A stretch of 64,000 bases of DNA. Origin: Liopterus haemorrhoidalis (taxonomy: Eukaryota > Arthropoda > Insecta > Coleoptera > Dytiscidae). Each line of letters starts with the position of its first letter. The stretch's first letter is position 1. A program made the position numbers and the translations under genes. Under the pieces are notes generated by a model, which was given only the letters and a program-made list of their open reading frames with translations, was not told where the DNA came from and ran no database searches. Shown here piece after piece: positions 50,901 to 62,900 of this stretch. The stretch covers positions 30,514,537-30,578,536 of the forward strand of contig OZ020625.1 of assembly GCA_963971575.1 (NCBI GenBank), written 5' to 3'.

Positions 50901-53900
50901 CATTTTTTTGATTGGATAAATATTTGGAGATTTATGGCGGGAAATCTCCAAATATTTAAAATTTACATAACTCTCTTATTATTGACTTAACAGTAAAAAT
51001 TTCAAACAAATTATATTTAAAATTAAAAGACAATTCTTTTATCTAAATAAATTTTTTTGATTGGATAAATATTTAAAGAGTTATGGCGGGAAAACTTTAA
51101 AAGTTAAAATTTACATAACTTTCTTATTATTGACTTAACAGCAGAAAATTTTGAACAAATAATATTCAAAATTAAAAGAATTCTTTTATTTAAATACAAT
51201 TTTTTGATTGGATAAATATTTAAAGAGTTATGGCGGGAAAACTTTAAAATTTAAATATCTTCCTTATTATTGACTCCACTGCAAAAAATGTAATAAAACA
51301 AACTGTTTTATTGCTTTTCAAAATATTCGCCTTTAAGATTTATATACTTTTGCATGCGTTCAAACCAATTCTCGAAAAAAATTTTCCACTCTAAGTTGGT
51401 ATCTCAAAAACATGGTTTTCGAAGGCTTCACTTGTTCTTGAGGTGATGAAAAGAAGTCTACGCAGTTTTTGTTTGACATTGGGGAACAAAAAAAAAAAAG
51501 TCAGGGGATAAATCAGGTGAATACGGGCAATGAGACATTAATTCGATGTTTTTCTCCTTCAAATAATCAATTCATCATGACGTGTTGTGTGGGAGCTTGC
51601 ATTGTCATGATGAATGATGCGACGTTTTTGGTTGTTTTTTCTGATTTTGTCGATGACTTCTGGCAAACAAATTGTTGTATACCATTCAGCATTAACTGTT
51701 CTACGATCCTTTAAATGAACGGTTGCGACATGTCCAGCCAAGCGATCACCCCTTGCATAATTCTTAATTTTTCTTTCTTCCAGGTTAAATTTGATGCTGG
51801 TAACAAAAAAGGAGTAACCCCATTAATGTTTGCAACTGCTCGTAATCAACATTTAATGGTTCAAATATTAATGAAAAATGGTGCAAGAGCATTAGCTGAA
51901 GATGACAGAGGATGTACCGCTATTTGTTTTGCGCTCGCTAATTTAGTTCAAAAGAAAATCAAACCACCATTTTTATGCCTGGATGCATTGACCACGAAAT
52001 TTGGAAATAAAAAAAACGGACCAAGTTGGAAGAACTATATAAAAGTATGTATATAAGAGGGCTATTTTTTTTTAAGCTCCGTTGTGTTAATAAAAACAAA
52101 TAATGGTAATCAGTTTTGTAATAGATACATTTAAAAAAATATCTAGATACAGGCACCTAAAAAAATTGTATCTATGGTCTATTTCTAATTTTAAAAAATT
52201 GATGTGAAGTGTGAATATTCACACATTTCAGGGTTTCGCAGGTATATAATAAGTGAAAGCGGTATGCTGAGTGTGTAGGACAAATTTTACTTTGTAGTAA
52301 TCACGGCAAAATGAACGATATTTTTAAAATAATTTATCGTCTGTTAATCATATAATAAGACTGGTTATTAAATTTACGCTCTTAAAAATTAAATACAACA
52401 TTTGTCAAAATATAACTAGAATTTTGACAAAATAATTTCAACATAATAAAAATGCAAAAAAAAAAACAAAAAATAAAATTCACTCCGTACTCGAACTCGA
52501 AACCCTTCGTTTTCCAGCCAGTTTAAGAGTGCTCTAACGCATCTCGCCATCGCACGCCATGCATGTGAGTGTCTTACATTGGTATAACTTTTGTACTTTG
52601 TGAACCAAAAACCACAAAAAATGCGTTATTTTCCAAAAACATAATCTGATCAAAAATTCCTGTTGTACTATTTCGGTTCACACCAATATACATTACTTAG
52701 AATTTTTTTAGATTTTTAGTTTAACCATCTGGGCTACAGGGTGTGGGACAAAATTTTTTTTGCACATTTTTGGCAAAAATCGCATCAAAATAATTTATTT
52801 TGCAAAAATAAAAATTTGATCGTTAATCCACGTACTAAGGGCTTTCATTTGACACCCTACTCAGAATTTAAAAAAAATATTTTTGTTTTCGATGAGCACA
52901 TATTTGTTTATATTTTTAGGGGGGTATGTTTTTTAGATGTTTTAGTATTTTTCCTATGTCCGGGTCAAAGAGTTGTATAAGCATGCCAAATTTCAACTCT
53001 CTAGGTTTAGCCGTTTGGCTACAATTTTTACCGAACAGACAGACAGACGACAAAATGACGGTATAAGGGTTTTTTGGTCATACCTACAAAACCCTAAAAA
53101 AGTAGATAGTGCTGCGAACCGAGTACTATTTACACTGGATAAATACAGTAGAGCGGAAAATTTAAAATAAGTTACAACTAGGGCATGGGCGTAGTAACTG
53201 GGTTAGCAAGTGATTTTTTTTTATTTAAAACAGGTTAATAAGATATAGAAATTAACAAGGCAGATAATACACTTACGTTATTTATACGACATAAATTCAG
53301 TTTAATGGGAAATTTGAAAAAGTTAAAAAATATTAATTTTAAAAATTATGTACTATATATAAAAAGAGAGATTTGGCTAAAAGAGTTTAAATAAAGCAAT
53401 AAAACAAACAATATATCTTCAGAGCTAAAGTTTCTTATTTAAATAATTAATGTAAATAAAAATTAAAAATATATGTATATATGAAGGTCTAAAAATTATA
53501 TCAATAACTTCTTCTTTGGACACAATCAGCTGGGTCTTTTGGCCTCACATTAGTCCTCTCTCTTGATCTGTTAATTGTCAAGTGACAAAAAATATTTTTA
53601 TGTCAGATAACCTAAAAAATATATAACTGCGTAAAAACAAATTACATGGAGAATGTTCTCCATAAAATCTACGCCAAGAATATAAATAAAAGTCTAAATA
53701 TGTAAATAATAACAAAATAAAGGAAAAAAATTAAATAATATAAATAATATATATTTCCAATGTACGACACTGAACATCTGTCAATTTGGTCTAAAAACAA
53801 TATTTGAACAGTGTAATAGGGATGACGATCTAAACCAATCCGAAGCAAGGACAAACAGCTCCTATCTTCTTACACACATTTTTCTACTTTGAAATAAACC

Positions 53901-56900
53901 ATAGAAACTTTCCGAGTACGTTTGTTTCAACACATACAAATTTATTAATTATTGAGTTAACGTGAAGTTTAGGATAAGGTAAACTTAAAGAGATTCTTTA
54001 CTTCACAAATTATTTTATTTTCACTATACGTACATTTCGGCTACGAAGTAGCCATCTTCAGTAGTTGAATAAAACTCAGTTTTATTAAGTTTACCAACAT
54101 ACAAATTTCTTTTTTTCAGAGAAGATTAGAACTTCTAACAAGTCCTTCAGAGGAACGTCTATCTAACATCCACGAGGTGGCAAACAGAGTGATGTTACCA
54201 GTATTTGGTTCTTTCATAAAAAACATTCAATCTGGAATAGACATATTGTTGGAGCTGAGTGTGTTTAGTAAAATAGCTGAGGCCTTAGACAAGTATATGG
54301 ACCATCGAGAATATGTCATTAGTTTACTATCGACATACACAGAAATTCTGAGATATTGCAACACCTGTGTTGGCTGCATCTCTTCAAATATTCAAGAACA
54401 GTTCGTTATAGACAGTTTTATCAAAGCAAAAGGTCCTAATACTTGTATTACCGTACTGCTGAAGTAAGTATATCTTCGCAGCTTGAATATTGAAATCTAT
54501 AAAGTTCATTCACGATAAGAATGAGATGACGTCACACTTGGTTAATTTAATTGCCAATGGCATAGTGAAATATACATTTTTAGCATTACGCAGTTAGAGT
54601 CGATTCAAATAGAGTTGAGTACATAAATAAAAGTGTGCAGAAACCATTTTTCGTCTGGACGGGTCTAATTTACTTATAATAGGGGTGTTAGGTTTGTTAC
54701 TCATAGCCCTACAAGTCTTATATGAGTTAGGAGCTTCCAACGTGTTTATATAAAATATCTATATTATTAGAATACATCTACAATCTAAAATCGTATTTTT
54801 TAATACGAATTATTTGTTAGTGAAAGATGACGTAAGTAGAAAAATGCATATTTGGTAATAGAACAGTAGGATAAGTTGAGGTTATGAAATTAATTTATGT
54901 TTTGATTTTAAAAACAGTGTTTTACAAAATGCAGAAGCAATTAGTGGGACGTAAAGGACAAGTGCTTCATAGCCAGAGCCGCGAAATTATTAATAATGTT
55001 ATGCAGTTCATGAAGGAGGAAGTTAATCTGAAAAACTTCAAAATTCCTGTAACAAATTTCCGGGAACGAGTGATTGCTGCAACTGGCATCTCTAAGAGTA
55101 CATATGACCGATAGAAATTTAATAATAAAATTAATTTTACTGCAATATTTTTTCCCTGTCTGGTCATATTTATTTTTTTTATTCATAATTAATTTGCCTT
55201 CTGTTATTTATGACTGACATATTTATATTAAACAGCAGTTTATTTATATTTTTTCATTTATATTTCAATATATAGCTTTTAAATCGTTCCTTAACTAATT
55301 CAATAAAAAATATTATTTAATTGTCCCATTTGGTTTGAAAATATTTTATTTGTCTCCGTCTTGTTTGCGCAATTTTGTAACAGTCGTGTATCCTTCTCTA
55401 TTTGAATCTACTCTACATTTGTCATTTATAGATTGATATCCCTTTCCGACATTGTTACATTTCAAACCGCCTTTTGTCGAATTTGTTTGATATTAGAACG
55501 AGTGAGGTTATGCTTATCAATTGCTGGAAAAAAAAAAGAATAAAAAATTAACCTCTTTCGTATGTTCAATTTTAGGTATGGATGTAATACCACTACCAAT
55601 ATGCTCCAATCTGCTCTAATTCCAATATTTTTGGCTTGTTCTTATGAAGGAAAAGCAGAAGAATGGCTCAAAGAAAATTACACAATTTTAATTTCTTTTT
55701 ATCAACAATTTATTGAATCCTGTGTTATTAATTTTAACCAAATATCAGATGAAACCCATATCCAGCAGGTAAAAAATTATTAATTTAGATAATAATTCCA
55801 ATAAAAAATAAATAGGGTAATATTCCGCATGTTCCAACCAAAATATTTCTAAAAAATTTATTTATCAAAAGTTGCTATAAAAGCAATAACTAACAACTTT
55901 TATTTGATACATTTTTTGATAAAGCAGCATAAATTAAACAAGTACTTTGTGATGGTGGTCAGTCCTGTGGTGGCCACAGCTGATTTTTATTCAATAATTT
56001 AAACCCTTTTTCAACCAACTGTTTCTATTTTAGACAAAGCAAAAATTAAAAAAGTTCAAATCCAAATTTGAGGAATTACAAAAAGATTGTGAAATTAGTA
56101 GGAAAGAAGACGACGGTAAACTTACAGATAATTCAGAAGAAGCTGATAAAAAATATACAACAAAACATAAAAGAAGAAAAACTAAAGCATTAAAAGCAAA
56201 AATTGATAAAATACGAAGAGCGGACATGCTAGAAAGAGCCAATAATGTCAAGACACTAGACAAAGATGATGAAAGCCAGATGGAGGTAAAGATGGAAATT
56301 ATAGAGAAGAGAATCGATGATAGCAATGTAGAAAATTGTTTAATTAGTGAAGAATATAAAGATAAGAATGAAGTACTAGAAAATGGAAAAGAAGATAAAA
56401 TTGTTGATAAGCCAGAAGTGTTACAGGAAGGTGAGACAATATTTAAAAACTAGCAGACCCTATGCTAACAACGTTGGCAAACTGAAATCGATTAAAAATC
56501 AGAAATCAATTATTAAAATTTGCATGATACTGCGTATATTAACAAAACAAAAATGTTTCTTGATTATATCTAGGAAATCCTAAAAAGCTGCTTAATGCGT
56601 GTCGCTTAAAAAGGTAACCAGACAACTGGGTAAGACAATTTGGGCCGTTCACAATTGGGGCTTTTCACAACTGGGACCATTAACAAATGGGGCGATGGAC
56701 AATTCGGGCCGTACATAATTGGGCCTTTGCACAATTGGGGCCATTAACACCTGGGACGATGGACAATTCGGGCCGTTCAGAATTGGGGCTTTTGACAACT
56801 GGGGCCATAACTATAAGAGCTAGAGTTTAAATATTTTTTGCTCCAAAATTGAATATATCCATAAAATTAAGGTAACAAAAGTAATGTTACATGTATACGA

Positions 56901-59900
56901 GGTCTGTTCAAAAAGTATCGCAAATTTTAAATTTCCGCGGGTTACGTATATTCGATTTTCGAGATTTTGGTGGCGTTATGTTGGTACTCATGTCTCTCAC
57001 TTATGCCTGCAAGTTCGGCCATTTTGAATGTTCACTTAATTTTTGACAGTTGATTTGCTTGCAAGTGTTTTGGCTCGTCTTCGATTTTTGCCTATACCAA
57101 AAAATTGATCAAAGAATCTGTATCAAATTTTGCGTGAAAAACAAAATTAAGTGCGCGGACGTATTCCGAATGTTGACTGTGGCATATGGTGAAGCTACCT
57201 TGGACCGAAGCAACGTTTATCGGTGGTACAAAATGTTCTCAGAGGGCCGAGAAGATGTGAACACGAGGAGTGTGCCATACGCCCTAGCACGTCAGCAACA
57301 GACGAAAACATTGATGAAGTGAAGAAAATAGTATTGGCCAATCGTCGAATCACCGTTCGAGAAGTTGTTGAGGACCTAAACATATCGATTGGCTCGTGCC
57401 ATTCGATTTTTACCAATGATTTGGGCATGAGACGGGTCGCCGCGAAATTCATCGCCCACACACCGTTGCTTGTGCGCGAATTTTTGGCCAAAACCAACAC
57501 ACTAATAATGCCGCAGCCACCGTATTCCCCAGATCTGGTCCCCTGTAACTTTTTCTTGTTCCCTAAACTGAAGAGGCCCATGAAAGGACGACGCTACGCT
57601 ATGAGTGAGGAGATAAAGACGCCATCGAAGGAGGAGCTGAACAAGATCACAAAAAATGATTTTTTCAAGTGCTTCGAGGATTGGAAAAAACGTTGGCACA
57701 AGTGTATAATATCTGGTGGGGATTACTTTGAAGGTGACAAAATAGATATTCATGAATAAATAAATAATTTTTGAATAAACACAAAATTCGCGATACTTTT
57801 TGAACAGACCTCGTATTAAACCAATCAAAAACTTCCAAAGGACTCAGCTCTCAGATGGCAGCACATGTATGTGACGACACACTAATATGGTCTAGTAAGA
57901 AATTATCGCGCAGTCGGTGGCGGATTTTGGTGAATACATTTTTTAGTTTTTTTTTTTTAACAACCTGTATATTTTTAGATATACAAAGAACAAATCAGAT
58001 CCTAGAAGGAATTTTTAAAGGTTTCCCTTACGACAAAACCAACCTAAATTTTCCCTACAACCAAGAATTGGACAGAAAAGCAACGTTGTGGGCGAAAATA
58101 ATTCAACTACAACTCCTCCTGGGAGACATCATTGAAAAATATGAATCTTATTGGAAAATGGATAGAAGACTTGGATATCCAGATTTTCTTGGAGCAAATG
58201 GAGACTCCAGCTTTCCCATTCTCCAAGGATCTAGAGAACAGCAGTTGGATAAAATTGGAAATATATTGCCATTGGTCGAACAAAAATATATTAGCAAATT
58301 AAGGGAGAATTTTCATCGAATTTTAGACATAGTAATGTCTATGTATAATAATAAAAACATGCAGTACGAAGTTTTACTTTTAAGGTACAATTTTGCATAT
58401 TAGGCTATTAGTAGTTATAATTCCATCAAAGGAGTAATCACGGAAAGGACACAATAAATAAATTCATAAAGCCCAGATGCTCTAGTCATGTACATTCTGT
58501 ATAATAAGACGTCTTTCTTGATTTTTGGCGAACTATAAGAGAGAAGAGGAAATTATTACGCTACTACCCAATAACAGTGTTGTAGTGTGGCAAGGTCAGG
58601 GGAATACGGCGGGTGCTGGAGGATTTCCCATTTTAACTCCCTAAGTTCTTGCAGTGTCTGTTGAGTGACATGTGGTCTAGCATTGTCGTGGTGAAAGTTG
58701 ATGCCTTTTCGATTAACCAAACTTGGACGTTTTGCTTGGATTTCCACATTGAGTTGGGTGAGTTGCTCACAGTACTTCTCCGCAGTTATTGTTTTGCCAC
58801 GTGGAAGAAGCTCAAAATAAAGTATTCCTCTGCAATCCCACCAGACACATAACACTTTCATTGGATGCAATTCAGCTTTTGCCAAAGATTCTGCTCGTTC
58901 ACTCCCATGCTTCCAGCTTCTTTTTCTTTTTATGTTGTGATACATAATCCATTTTTCATCTCCAGTTATTACTCGATCCAAGAAAGGTTCATTTTGTTGA
59001 CGGACAAGGAGAGAAACGGCAGTGGAAACATGTTTCAGTTTGTTCCGTTCTGTCAAAATGTGCGGAACCCATATATCGAGTTTCGAAGTATAGCCAAGTT
59101 TTTTTAAATGGCGAAATGCTGTCGATTTGTCAATATTTAACTTCTCAGCAATCTCTTCAGTTGAAATCCGTGGATTACTATTCACCAAATCACGGATACA
59201 ATTATTACACGGGCACGAACTTGGAATCACCTGATAGATTCATTACAATACTGGTCTTATTATACAGACTATATATTAGGCTATTAGATCCTTAATTTAA
59301 ATATTTTTAGGTTAGAAGAAGCTCTGTTGAATCATAATGTGCGAGGAGAAAAAATTTTGAATGATCTTCCAGATGAAAACGATCCCTTTGTGGATTTTGA
59401 CGAACCAAAAATTTCCTGTGGGGTCATAGGAGACCGCCTCAAAAAATATGATTACTCACCAGATGTTTTTAAATCCTATTTTACAGGTAAATATAAAAAA
59501 AAATCTTTTTTTTAATTTTCAAAATTTAATAATCCGTTCGATCTTTACTAGACATCTCTTGTGAAGCGTTACCCATTCCTAAAATGTACCAAATATTTGA
59601 TTTCAGTGAAATTAAATGAAAAATCCAATGACATTTATTTGAATGATAATTTTCCAAAAAGACTATCAGAAGAATTAGAAAAATCTAAGAAAAATACTAT
59701 GAAAAGAATGTACGAACATCTTTTGCAAAGCTTTAGTAGCTTGGACAGCGATTCGTCGATTAGTAGCTACGAATTTAAGGACGAATATCCTTTACGGAAG
59801 ATGACCAATGATGACTTAACTCTTGTGAAAGCAAAGTTCTTTACTATATTAGCAAACAAGATTCCAGAAAACGTAAGTCTATTTTTTTTTTTTTTTTTTC

Positions 59901-62900
59901 ATTAGAAGTTCTGGCCAATTGATATCATCGTGGCCGGTCATCATTTATTACTGCAGGAGTATATTTTTATTTATTAGATTACTTTGAAAGCCCTTACACA
60001 TAGTTTGTTCTCAAGTCTTGCGAGCGGATTGAGTCTGAAAACCCCTTAATGTTCGCCAGCTGGTTACTATAATTCTTTATGACTTAGGAATAAGGATGTG
60101 TTGGCGTAAAATCTGCAATTTACGTAACCTACGTCAAATGAAAGTTAAAGATGAAAAAAAAGGACTCAATGTCCCAATTACACTGACACAGCTCACAATT
60201 ACAGCTCACAAACATCCATACCCTGACCGTGATTCGAACCCGGGAACTTTATGAAGCAAGAGCGCTCTCTATACGCTACCAAGGCTGACGCTACGAGACT
60301 AAATATAAATACACATGATTACACTAAACCTACAATTAAGGATGGCAGCAAATAATCCCATGAGAGGTTCATAATCACCTTCACAAAGAGCCTATTAAAC
60401 ACCTCACAGGGTTTAATACCATTTTAGGGGTTTGATTAACTACATTGCAACACAAACTGCACTGCAAGATATTTGCCGAACGATCTTCGTGCAGCACAGA
60501 GCATACAGAAACTTTATGCCGAACGCACCTACGAAAAAGCTATTGTACATACTGTTTAATGGCGCGTTTACATCGAAGCAACATGGTGGCGTGCGACCGT
60601 TCGACATGTCGCATGCTACCAATGTGCAGCGGTCTGATGGGAGCCGTGCGACATGTTGCTCGTTCCCGTTACTTGGCGGTAAACATCAAAGAGTTTTCGT
60701 GCGACACGCTACCACTTCTGAAAGCCACACGTTCGCCATTTTGATATTTGATAGTTGTTATTATAGAAGTATTTGTTTTTTTAAATTAACTAGTGTTGTA
60801 AGCGTTGCTGTATCAACAAAAATTATTTAGCAACATAATTAAGTAAAGTTGTTTTTGTTATGGAATTAAAAATTGTTATAAAATAGTATAAATTAGCTTG
60901 ATATTATTTATAGTTATGCGAATGCCAAATAATTTTTGCGATTCGCCATATTTATTCAGTAAAGTGACAGACCTCGCAACAATAAACAGTAGTACGCACC
61001 CAGTGTTGGTGTAGACACCAGCTTGTCAATGCGTCATAGTCTGACGGTCGCGTCAAACTGTCGTATGCTACCATGTTGCCTCAATGTAGACGCGCCATTA
61101 TATGTGTACATTGTTCAGTATAAACGAACCCAACTTTATTAAACTCATTTGTGTTCTAGGAAGCTTATAAACTACCCCTTCTACTATCAACCAAAACAAA
61201 AGAACGTAGAGAAAATGAATTCAAAGCAACTTTCGATATATTTGAAAGTGAAAATTATAAAAGCATCTGTACAAGATGGGAGGGCCATATAAGAAGCTTA
61301 CAAAATTTTGTCCGAAAACAAATTATCAAAAAAGGTAACTAAAATATTTAAAAGGTACCTCGCGCGTCTCTTTCACCTACAATCCTGAAGCCCGGACTTT
61401 CCACCTTGAGGTACCCCTCTAGGTAACTATCTGACAAGTAAGGTTATGTGATACTTTCTGTACTGAATAAATGTCATCCCGTCTTTCAATACAAATGTAT
61501 CTTTCGGATAGTTATCTAACGGATAATGAGACTGACGTATTGAATTCAGTGATTGGTATTGACATTTATTCAGCAGATGTTCCAGATAGTTACCTAGAGG
61601 TGTACCTCATGGTGGAAAGATCGGACCTAAATGTATCACTTAAGTCCAATTTTTTTAGGAGAAATACTTTTAAGTGCCCCAGATACGAGACATCATTTTA
61701 TTTTGACTTCTGGGGGAAATTTTGGAGATGTTGAATTGGGACTTTTGAAAACAGGGATACCACTAGCTATTAAAAGAGTGAGGCAAAATTATTCTGTTAA
61801 TATGACATTACAGAATTTAATAACGCCACTTTTGGATTTGGAGCATCGACATGTTTTGCCATATATTATGTGTGATTACGCTGGTATGTATAAAGAAAAT
61901 TCTTTGAGGTGTTTATCAAATAAATGAAAACTGCGGCATTATATTTACTTAAAATAATAATATTAAAAAAAAGACAACTAAATATTAAAATAAAAAAATT
62001 GTATTTTAGGTACCCAAGAATTGTTTTTAATTTCTCCCCTCTGTGAATATAATTTGGGAGAATATTTAATGTGTTTAAAATGTGGTGTAAATCATGGCGA
62101 TCATTTGGCAATTATGTACCAGAATTTGCTTCGACAAATGCTTTGTGGAATCCAATATCTCCACACAAGAAATGATCCAGTGGTTCATGGAAATCTAAAA
62201 CCTAGCAACGTATTGATAGATCTTCATGGTTGTGTTAGAATAGCTGAATTTGGGATACATAAGGTAACATTATAAGGCCAGACAAAAAAAAGTCGGTCAA
62301 ATTTTATTTAAAATCTCGAGAACGGTAAAAGATAAAGACCTGCGGTTTGATTTTTTAGTATTAAGTAAATGAGTTGAAAGTAGTTGGTATGTAAAGGGAG
62401 ACATCCAGTGACGTTTCTCCTTATATATCACTGTCTTCAGTGTTGCGGTAGGTCGTTTGGCCAAAGTCTCTTTAACCTTCTGTTGTCGAGATCATTTATT
62501 AAATTACCCACAAGTTCATTTTTATGTCCAATGAGTCTGTCATTGCATTTGTTGGCAACTGTATGAATTTCTTCCGTGATGAAAGGGATTTTGAGGTAGG
62601 GTGACCATTCGTCCTGCATTTCGCGGGACGTCCCGCATTTTGATTTGGTGTCCCCAGGGCCGAATTTTGCTCTGTACTTATATTTGGGAGGTGAAGACCT
62701 TTTTTTTGCTCTTTACTTATATTTGGGAGGTGAGGACATTTTTTTTGTTTGCTCTTCACTTATATTTCGGAAGTGACGACCTTTTTTTTGCTCCGTCCAG
62801 CATTGCCTTATCCAAGAAAATGGTCACCCTATTTTGAGGTCTTCATGGATCATTCTATTTGAGACGTACTAAAGTGCATTCACTAAAGCTCGAAGCGCTT

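Larger units (their letters stand above)
59940..61140. other. Intron 10 of the ankyrin/pseudokinase gene
   Basis: No exon was recognised. It contains the tRNA-like module at 60222-60296 and the TIR element at 60557-61098. Frames at 60432-60830 overlap on both strands and look like chance. Confidence 0.5.

Noticed and set aside
57195..57581. 128-codon minus-strand frame
   Set aside because: It is a shadow of the plus-strand mariner transposase in the 56898-57813 element.
60222..60296. A true tRNA gene
   Set aside because: The A and B boxes are present, but the acceptor and anticodon arms do not pair convincingly; it fits a SINE head.
60432..60830. 132-codon frame plus overlapping frames on both strands
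   Set aside because: It is covered largely by a TIR element and lacks recognisable domains. The three overlapping frames cannot all be genes.
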